Source: Armatimonadota bacterium
GTDB taxonomy: Bacteria; Sysuimicrobiota; Sysuimicrobiia; Sysuimicrobiales; VGFF01
Assembly: GCA_016868955.1 (NCBI GenBank)
Contig: VGFF01000135.1
Span: 1 to 5,398 of the forward strand
DNA: 5,398 bases
Reading direction: 5' to 3'
Shown one piece after another: positions 1 to 5,398 of this stretch (position 1 is the first letter of the stretch; each line of letters starts with the position of its first letter). The translations under genes and the position numbers were made by a program. The notes beneath the pieces were generated by a model. That model was not told the DNA's origin. It worked only from the letters and a program-made list of their open reading frames with translations, and made no database searches.

Positions 1-1653
1 GCGCTGGAAGGCAAGACCGACGAGACTCGCACCGACGACCTGTTCACGGTCGACGCCGACTTCAAGAAGGCCGAAAAGGCGCCCGTGGACGACGTGCATC
101 ACGATCCCGAGGCCTCCCTTCAGCCGTATGTCGAGGATGGCCAGTTTGTCGAGTGGATGCGGGAGGTGCTGAACCAGCGCGATGAGCGAATGAGGAGTGC
201 GCTTTCCGAGATGTCGCAGTACGTGTTCGAAAACGCGTATTCGCTCGCTGGCTCGGGCAAGCAAGACGACGAGATGCGTAAGAAGATCCGGCGCGATTTC
301 GGCCGCAAGCTCGATGGATTCGCCGGCAACATCGTGGTGCCAGTGAAGTTGCTCAACGATCATTTCCGCCTCGCCCACGTCGCCGAGAAGCTCGTGCACG
401 CCTGGGCGGCGCGCATCGACAAGGCGTCGTCCAATCCGCGCGGCCAGGAGAACCTCAAGCGGCGCTTCCTGCGCATCTTCGGCTTCGAATTGAAGATCCG
501 CGGCGGCCAGTGCGAGGTTCCGTCGAAGAAGGAGATCGTCGAGTTGATGGCGCTGCAACTCGGCCGCAACTGCCGGGCCCAGTTCAACCTGCGCGGCGGC
601 AGCGGTCGCATGCAGGAGCGGGCGGCGACGCATGTCTTCCTGCCGGCCGACAACACGCTCGTGAAGGGGCCGGCGCCGGCCAAGGACTGGCAGAAGTCGC
701 TCGATGGCCGCGCCAAGCAGGACGCTGACCACCGCGTCAACTTCCACGTCGGCGTCGAGGGCGACGAGGACCTCGACGAAGAACGCGGCAATCCGTTCGT
801 GATGATGGCCTGCGTCACCGAGGGTTTCTCCTGCGAGAACCCCGACGTCGACCCGGCCGACCAGGGCGTCGTCCACCTCGCGTTCGAGCGCATCTCGTCG
901 CTCGACTACTGGCGCGCGGCCAACGATCCGCACGTCAAGACGTTCCTCGACTGGGTCGAGGACCCGAGCGGGCGCTCGATGTTCGCCAACGTCTCGTACA
1001 GTTTCGGGCTCGGCTACACGCTGCCGGCCTTCGTCACCAACGACCAGCTGCGCAAGTCGCGCTGGCGGCCGTGGGCGGTCGAGGCCGAGAAGCGCATCGA
1101 GCGACAGGGCAGCGTCGGCCTGGACGTGGTGCTCTACGCGATGCTGGGCACGGACGGCGACCGCAAGTCGGCGCTGTTCGACCTGTCGGTGCGCGGCGCG
1201 GAGGGCGAGGAGACGCCCTGGACGCTGCCGATCCTGGCGTACGGCGAAGGGCAGCAGAGCAAGAACGGCTTCGTGTTCGCGCGGCAGGCCTTCACCGACG
1301 AGACCGGCGAATGGCGCGCCAAGGCCAAGGCCTACCGCGCCGGCGAAGAGGAGACGTCGCTGAAGAAGCTCGTCACCCGCTTCGCGGGCGACGATGCGCT
1401 GCGCAGCGCGCTCGCGCGCGAGGCCGCGCACTACTTCGGCGCGATCGCCATGGCCGAAGGCCTGCGCGAGCGCGACGTCAGCAAGGCGTTCGTCGCCCTG
1501 CACGACTGGCTCGACGGCGACCTGCGCGAAGCGTTGGAGAAGCTCGGCAACTACGAACTCGACTACCGCGACCACGTCGATCAGCTCGTCGCGCGCGCGT
1601 TGCAGTTGAGCAAGCTGTCCCGCGCCGACCTCGCGGCCCACTTCAAGGGCTGA
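1..1653 (+). CDS. Uncharacterised large soluble protein, 5'-truncated by the window edge
   Basis: The function is not recognised. The frame is open from the first base to TGA at 1651-1653, giving 550 residues (numbered from the window edge). A GTG at nt 85 has an AAAAGG five bases upstream, but the 28 codons before it are open and codon-biased (25 of 28 end in G or C), so the true start is probably upstream. Visible regions: a charged, linker-like stretch at about 1-40; a mostly helical region at about 45-140; a basic patch with KRRFLRIFGF at 153-162; a mixed region with an acidic run EGDEDLDEE at 253-261 and cysteines at 271 and 278; an aromatic-rich part around 301-345; and a helical C-terminus at about 440-550 ending HFKG. 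No membrane segment or signal peptide is visible. A hydrophobic strand followed by GTDGDRKS (383-390) recalls a P-loop but lacks the glycine before Lys. The gene leads directly into gene 2. It could be the C-terminal part of a large tubulin-like or other multidomain protein, but this is speculation. Confidence 0.88.
   Translation, partial: ALEGKTDETRTDDLFTVDADFKKAEKAPVDDVHHDPEASLQPYVEDGQFVEWMREVLNQRDERMRSALSEMSQYVFENAYSLAGSGKQDDEMRKKIRRDFGRKLDGFAGNIVVPVKLLNDHFRLAHVAEKLVHAWAARIDKASSNPRGQENLKRRFLRIFGFELKIRGGQCEVPSKKEIVELMALQLGRNCRAQFNLRGGSGRMQERAATHVFLPADNTLVKGPAPAKDWQKSLDGRAKQDADHRVNFHVGVEGDEDLDEERGNPFVMMACVTEGFSCENPDVDPADQGVVHLAFERISSLDYWRAANDPHVKTFLDWVEDPSGRSMFANVSYSFGLGYTLPAFVTNDQLRKSRWRPWAVEAEKRIERQGSVGLDVVLYAMLGTDGDRKSALFDLSVRGAEGEETPWTLPILAYGEGQQSKNGFVFARQAFTDETGEWRAKAKAYRAGEEETSLKKLVTRFAGDDALRSALAREAAHYFGAIAMAEGLRERDVSKAFVALHDWLDGDLREALEKLGNYELDYRDHVDQLVARALQLSKLSRADLAAHFKG
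1645..1649 (+). promoter_or_regulatory. Ribosome binding site for gene 2
   Basis: AAGGG lies in the last sense codons of gene 1, seven bases before the GTG at 1657. It is a reasonable Shine-Dalgarno match and supports this GTG as the start of gene 2. Because the site sits inside gene 1 and the stop and start are only three bases apart, ribosomes finishing gene 1 are well placed to begin gene 2. Confidence 0.6.
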
Positions 1654-1656
1654 TCC

Positions 1657-4323
1657 GTGGCCGACGCGGCGTCGCAGCAGCCGATCCAGGACGACGCGCT
1701 CGTCCTGCTGGGTCGGCGGTCGGACCTGCTCCAACTCCAGGGGCAGGCGGACCTGCCGCCGCGTTTCCTCGCCGTCTTCGACGGCGGCCTGGAAGCGACG
1801 GCGGGCGACGCCGAGATCGCCGACTTCGATCGGTTGCTGCGCCGCCACCACGTCGTCGGCCTCGACGCCGGCCTGCTCGCCGCCGCCCCCGGCGACGACG
1901 CGCGCACGCGACGTTACCGCGACAACCTCGGCCAGAAGCTCGCGGCCCGCCGGGTGGCGCTGCTGACCGTCCTGCGCGAATGGGAGTTCGCGCGCCAGCG
2001 GCACGACGCCAGCTTCCTGCACCGCGGCGATTCCGTCGGCGTCGAGGTTCCCTGCGAGCCGACCCGCCACACCCTCGCGGACTGGCGCGCGGCCGCAGCG
2101 CACGGCGGCCTGCTCGTGGAGGTCGAAGTGGAGGAGGCGGGCGACCGCGCGTGCCTCCTCGTCAGCGGCCCGCCGCGTTCGCCGTTGGTCGGCGCGCGCG
2201 ATCGCCGTGGCACGCTCGCTGCCCTGCTGGAGTTCGCCTGCGAAGGCGCTGCCGACGCGCCGCGCCTGCGGTCCCGATGGTTCGCGCGAAACCTCGTCCA
2301 GCGCGCCGACGCCACCATGGCCGAACTGCTGGCGGATTGCGCGCAACGGCAGGAGCGCGAGTCGCTCGACCGCCTGCTCGGCGCGTGGCGCGACGCGACC
2401 GCCCGCATGCAGGCGGACACCCGCGCGCTGACGCAACTCGAACTGATCGTCGTCGGCACGCGACCGGTCGCGGCCGACGACCAGCAGCGCATCGCCGGCT
2501 TCCACGACGTCGCGCGGACCTGGGTTATGACCGACCGGCTGCGCGTCGGCGGCGACGGCCAGACGCTCGTCCGGGCGTGCCACGTCTGGCCGGACGCCGT
2601 CGCCTCGCTGCTCGCGCGCCTTTGCCTGGGCGGCAAGGAGCCGGGGGCCCGCGGCCTGTACGCATGGCGCAGCTTCGTGTGCGGCATCGCCGCGGACCCG
2701 GCGCGCGTCGAGGCGCTGCGGGACGCCGAGACCAACGCCATCCTGATCGCGGCCGACGAAGCGCCGGGCGGGCTGTCGATCGCCCGCAAGGGGCCGTTCG
2801 AGCCGATCCAGGGCAAGTGGTTGGTCGAGCGCGACAAGCCTGCCGCGATCGATTGGGACGCCGGCGGCGGCCCCGCGGCGGTGTCGCGGTCCTGCGGTGA
2901 GTCGGTCTGGGTCGCGGACCACCGGCTCGCCGGCGCGACGCTCGGCGCGCAGCGCGCCAAACTCGGCAAGGCGATGCTCGGCGACGCGGCCGACCCGGAG
3001 CGCGTCTACTCCCAGCAGTACTGGGCGCAGATCCATCGTTCGCCCGGGATGTTTCGCGTTTACGGCAAGGACAAACTGTTCAAGGCGTCGACGGGTCTTT
3101 TTCAGCGCATCCCCGCGCACCTGAAGGAGTGGCGCGAAGACGTCCTGCGCGCCCGCCGCGATCTGGCGGTCGAGCGCGAGAAGCTCGCGCACGCCGCCGA
3201 GGAGTTCGATCGTGCGCGGCGGTTCCACGTCGCCCTCGCGTGGCGCGCCACGATCGCGGCGGCGGTCTCGGCCTACGCGGGATTCCTCGGGCTCTACGTG
3301 CTCCGCGTGCTGCTGACCTTCAGCGCCAGCACGTGGTCGACCGGCGTGACGATCTTCGCGTTGGCGGTCGCTGGTGGTTGGTTCGGCGCCTTCCTGCCGG
3401 CGCTCGTCGAACGTCGTCGCGGCGAGGCGGCGGCCCGTGCGCTCGCCAAGCAGTTGGACGACGTCGATGGCTTGCACAGGAAGGCGGTCGAGAAAACCCA
3501 CGAGGTCTTCCGCGACGCCGAGGACGTCCGCCAGACGATCCGCATCACCGCTGTGCAGCGACGCACGACGTTGCTCGCCGAACGCGCCTGGACGATCGTC
3601 TGCAAGGCCCGCGACGCGGTCGCGCGCGAGTTCGAGCGCCGCAAGCAACTCGGCGCCAAGGTCGGCCAGGTGGACGAACTCGAACGGCTCGCCAGCGAGG
3701 ACCGCCGCGATTGGCGCGTCGCCAGCATCGTCCGGCCGATCTACGAGCACGGCCGCGACATGCCCGATCGACCGGTCTGGGATGCCGCGTTCGCCGACGT
3801 CGCGACCGCGTTCCGGCGCGAATGGCAGTCGCGCCTCGAGGTGGAGGACCCGTTCCTGACCGGGTTCCTGCGCGCTGCGGCGCTGCGGCAACTCGTGCGC
3901 GACCTCGCCGACATGGTCGGCGCCCGCATCGAACAGGAACTGCTCCGTCAGGCGGAGCGCAACTGCGAGGCGGCGGGCGGTTCGGTGCAGCCGCAGACAT
4001 GGGCCGATCGCATCGTCGCCGCGGTCGGCTTCGACGCCGACCACCACGCCATGCTCAGCGTGCTCGACGACGGCGGTGCCCAGCGCACGCCGGGGGCCTA
4101 TCGCCTGTTCCGGCGCGACGGGGAGTTGGCGGACGACGTCTGCCGGCGACTCAAGGGCGTGCGGCAGGGCTTCGCCGGCGGTGCGGCTGCCGTCGTCGAC
4201 GGCATCCCCCTCGGCGGCTTCGCCATGCTGTTCCACGAGGTGCCGCTGACGTGGCGCGGGCTCGGCTTCGCGCTCGACGAGTCGGCGACGCAGGACCTGC
4301 CGGGTTCGGGAGGCGCGGCGTGA
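1657..4323 (+). CDS. Membrane-anchored coiled-coil protein of unknown function, 888 aa
   Basis: This is a complete gene, GTG start to TGA stop, 888 residues; the family is not recognised. The start is supported by AAGGG seven bases upstream and by abutting gene 1. There is no signal peptide. Residues 1 to about 450 form a soluble region with alternating strands and helices; ELIVVGT at 262-268 looks like a core beta strand, and helical segments lie around 210-260. A basic, aromatic stretch follows (about 455-485). Then come a predicted coiled coil (about 488-525, rich in Arg, Glu, Ala and Leu), membrane helix 1 (about 532-553), a short turn, membrane helix 2 (about 563-584) followed by ERRR, and a second long charged helical or coiled-coil region (about 585-690). 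A soluble domain fills about 690-888. Basic residues flank both outer ends of the hairpin, so both large domains should be cytoplasmic. I see no Walker A, kinase or protease motif. The gene overlaps gene 3, suggesting that the products act together at the inner membrane. Confidence 0.92.
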   Translation: MADAASQQPIQDDALVLLGRRSDLLQLQGQADLPPRFLAVFDGGLEATAGDAEIADFDRLLRRHHVVGLDAGLLAAAPGDDARTRRYRDNLGQKLAARRVALLTVLREWEFARQRHDASFLHRGDSVGVEVPCEPTRHTLADWRAAAAHGGLLVEVEVEEAGDRACLLVSGPPRSPLVGARDRRGTLAALLEFACEGAADAPRLRSRWFARNLVQRADATMAELLADCAQRQERESLDRLLGAWRDATARMQADTRALTQLELIVVGTRPVAADDQQRIAGFHDVARTWVMTDRLRVGGDGQTLVRACHVWPDAVASLLARLCLGGKEPGARGLYAWRSFVCGIAADPARVEALRDAETNAILIAADEAPGGLSIARKGPFEPIQGKWLVERDKPAAIDWDAGGGPAAVSRSCGESVWVADHRLAGATLGAQRAKLGKAMLGDAADPERVYSQQYWAQIHRSPGMFRVYGKDKLFKASTGLFQRIPAHLKEWREDVLRARRDLAVEREKLAHAAEEFDRARRFHVALAWRATIAAAVSAYAGFLGLYVLRVLLTFSASTWSTGVTIFALAVAGGWFGAFLPALVERRRGEAAARALAKQLDDVDGLHRKAVEKTHEVFRDAEDVRQTIRITAVQRRTTLLAERAWTIVCKARDAVAREFERRKQLGAKVGQVDELERLASEDRRDWRVASIVRPIYEHGRDMPDRPVWDAAFADVATAFRREWQSRLEVEDPFLTGFLRAAALRQLVRDLADMVGARIEQELLRQAERNCEAAGGSVQPQTWADRIVAAVGFDADHHAMLSVLDDGGAQRTPGAYRLFRRDGELADDVCRRLKGVRQGFAGGAAAVVDGIPLGGFAMLFHEVPLTWRGLGFALDESATQDLPGSGGAA
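3250..3408 (+). other. Encoded two-helix transmembrane hairpin of gene 2
   Basis: Residues about 532-553 and 563-584 of the gene 2 protein are two hydrophobic helices separated by only about nine residues (TFSASTWST region). The first follows FHVALAWR and the second is followed by ERRRGE. The very short connecting loop and the positive charge on both outer ends indicate an N-in, C-in hairpin with almost nothing exposed outside. Charged helices on both sides could continue as coiled coils away from the membrane. The assignment rests on hydrophobicity read by eye. Confidence 0.75.
4308..4313 (+). promoter_or_regulatory. Ribosome binding site for gene 3
   Basis: GGGAGG is a strong Shine-Dalgarno match six bases before the GTG at 4320, within the last codons of gene 2. 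It favours the GTG as the start of gene 3 over the in-frame ATG at 4365, although that ATG also has a GGGAG nine bases upstream (4351-4355). The GTGA overlap with the gene 2 stop is the usual arrangement for translational coupling. Confidence 0.65.
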
Positions 4324-5398
4324 GCGCGGATCGCATCGGGTTCCGGGACCGGGAGTTGGGCGCCATGTCGTCGCACCCGGCCTATCTCGGTCGCCGCAGC
4401 CGGCTCTGGGCCCTGCTCGGCTTCCTGCCGCTGTTCGGCGGCGTCGCGCTGTTCCTGGCGTCGTGGAAGTTCGGCGCCGTCACGCTGCTGAGCCTCGCCA
4501 AGGACTGGACGACGTGGCTGCCGCTGGTGCTGGCGCTGGTTGCCTTCGGCTTCTCCGCCGGCGTGACGGCGCTGCTGGTCGCGCGCGCCTCGACGGTCGC
4601 CGCCTTCCAGTCGGCCGCCCCGCGTCGCGCGATCGGCTTCTGGGGTTTCCTGATCGGCGTCGGCGCGGTCGCCGGACTCGCCTTCGCCATGACGCGCAGC
4701 GACGCGCTGCGCGGGTTGATCACGCCCGACGCCGTCGCCAGCCTGCGTGTCATCGGCCACCTCGTCGGCACGCTGCCGGTGTTCCTGTTGCTGATGTGGC
4801 TCGAACTCGGCGGCGCGGCCGTCGACGAATGGGGCGAGCCGGCGCCGCGGCTGACGAAGGGCCAGGCGACCCGCCGCGTGTTCAGCCTGTTCGCGATCTT
4901 CTTCGCCTACCTGCTCCCGATGCTGTGGATCGACCGGGTCGCAGCGGCGCTCGACCTCTACGCGGCGCACCAGCGCGAACCGGCGAAGTATCCGAGCGAC
5001 GACGTCGCCGCGGAGATCCTGCGTTGGATCCCGGGCCTGCACTACGACAAGTCGGCGGCCGGAACGGGCACTCCGGTGCTCAACATCCTCAGCGGCGCGC
5101 AGGACGTCATCGCCGGACTCGCGCTGCTCGTGCCGCTCGCCGGCATGACCCTGTTCGTCGTGTCGTCGGCGATCGCGTTCGTGGCCACGGCGAAGACCGT
5201 GCGCCGCCCGGTCGCCGCCGACCAGATCGCCAAGGCGGAGGGCTTCGACCTGCGGCCGACCGGCGAGAGTTGGGACGCGAACGAGGGCGCGACGCCGCGA
5301 CCGACAACGCCGCGTTGGCGCGCCGCCGACGCCGACGAGGACGCCGCCGACACGGCGGGCGACGCGGCCGCGGACGAGCCGCCGACGTGGCTCGCCAA
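4320..5398 (+). CDS. Polytopic membrane protein with acidic tail, 3'-truncated by the window edge
   Basis: The frame is open from GTG 4320 to the window end, 359 codons without a stop, so the C-terminus is missing. The chosen start has GGGAGG six bases upstream and overlaps the gene 2 stop as GTGA. ATG 4365 is an alternative that removes 15 residues. Hydrophobic segments lie at about 30-48, 66-88, 104-124, 144-161, 187-204 and 263-291. Basic clusters GRRSR (24-28), PRR (101-103), TRR (184-186) and KTVRR (292-296) alternate correctly for a six-helix protein with both ends in the cytoplasm. The loop between helices 5 and 6 (about 205-262) is then the only sizeable extracytoplasmic part. After helix 6 the tail becomes Pro/Thr-rich and then strongly Ala/Asp/Glu-rich (335-354). 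No transporter or enzyme family is recognised. The position suggests a membrane partner of gene 2. The full antisense strand is also largely open here, but its Gln/Arg/Glu-rich products look like by-products of GC-rich codons. Confidence 0.88.
   Translation, partial: MSADRIGFRDRELGAMSSHPAYLGRRSRLWALLGFLPLFGGVALFLASWKFGAVTLLSLAKDWTTWLPLVLALVAFGFSAGVTALLVARASTVAAFQSAAPRRAIGFWGFLIGVGAVAGLAFAMTRSDALRGLITPDAVASLRVIGHLVGTLPVFLLLMWLELGGAAVDEWGEPAPRLTKGQATRRVFSLFAIFFAYLLPMLWIDRVAAALDLYAAHQREPAKYPSDDVAAEILRWIPGLHYDKSAAGTGTPVLNILSGAQDVIAGLALLVPLAGMTLFVVSSAIAFVATAKTVRRPVAADQIAKAEGFDLRPTGESWDANEGATPRPTTPRWRAADADEDAADTAGDAAADEPPTWLA
5322..5381 (+). other. Low-complexity Ala/Asp-rich coding stretch in gene 3
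   Basis: Residues about 335-354 of the gene 3 product are almost entirely Ala, Asp and Glu, encoded by degenerate GCC/GCG and GAC/GAG codons. It is an imperfect repetition rather than a clean tandem repeat. It predicts a disordered, strongly acidic cytoplasmic tail or a linker to a further domain beyond the window edge. Confidence 0.6.

Noticed and set aside
85..87. GTG as the start of gene 1
   Set aside because: The frame is open and codon-biased all the way to the window edge, and the AAAAGG in front is explained by the Glu-Lys codons there. It remains possible but less likely than an upstream start.
1243..1266. GEGQQSKN in gene 1 as a Walker A motif
   Set aside because: There is no Gly-Lys-Ser/Thr order and no preceding pattern that would make a convincing P-loop.
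1645..1660. Promoter or terminator between genes 1 and 2
   Set aside because: Only three bases separate the genes, and I see no hairpin followed by a T-run nor AT-rich promoter boxes.
1071..2900. A 609-codon open frame on the + strand overlapping genes 1 and 2 in another frame
   Set aside because: The product is extremely Arg/Ala/Gly-rich with no domain character, and it spans the gene 1-gene 2 junction. This is the usual shadow frame of GC-rich coding DNA.
1914..2969. A 351-codon minus-strand open frame opposite gene 2
   Set aside because: The product is Ser/Arg/Ala-rich without structure-like patterns, and the opposite strand holds a complete, well-positioned gene.
4098..5042. A 314-codon minus-strand open frame opposite gene 3
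   Set aside because: The product is Gln/Arg/Glu-rich low complexity, as expected from reading hydrophobic Leu/Ala/Val codons backwards. The plus-strand frame has clear membrane helices, correct charge bias and a strong ribosome binding site.
5322..5381. Tandem DNA repeat at the right edge
   Set aside because: The GCC/GCG and GAC/GAG alternation is irregular and follows the Ala/Asp codons; no fixed repeat unit could be defined.

Overview
The window is a densely packed, single-strand stretch of a very GC-rich bacterial genome. Three protein genes all read rightward with no intergenic space to speak of. The strong preference for G or C at third codon positions (about 94% in a sample of gene 1, nt 1381-1620), the GTG starts and the Ala/Arg/Asp-rich proteins fit a high-GC Gram-negative bacterium or a similarly GC-rich phylum. 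Nothing here fixes the taxon, and no rRNA, tRNA or marker gene is present.

Layout: (1) nt 1-1653 is the 3' part of a gene whose start lies before the window. It encodes at least 550 residues of a soluble-looking protein I do not recognise. (2) After a 3-nt gap, nt 1657-4323 encode an 888-residue protein. It has a large soluble N-terminal region, a coiled coil, a two-helix membrane hairpin, a second coiled coil and a soluble C-terminal region. (3) Overlapping the stop of gene 2 by a GTGA junction, nt 4320-5398 encode a membrane protein with about six transmembrane segments and an acidic Ala/Asp-rich cytoplasmic tail. It runs off the right edge of the window.

The spacing and the Shine-Dalgarno-like sequences inside the preceding coding regions point to one operon with coupled translation. 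The simplest reading is a membrane-associated complex: a soluble component (gene 1), a membrane-tethered coiled-coil component (gene 2) and a polytopic membrane component (gene 3). No catalytic motif could be recognised with confidence in any of the three, so the function is unknown. One weak hypothesis is that this is a large tubulin/FtsZ-like (Tubulin_2/FtsZl-type) membrane-remodelling cluster, with the diagnostic N-terminal domain of gene 1 lying just upstream.

There is no stretch over 300 bases without a gene. I see no promoter, terminator, mobile element, repeat array, CRISPR or RNA gene. The operon promoter must lie upstream of the window and its terminator downstream.
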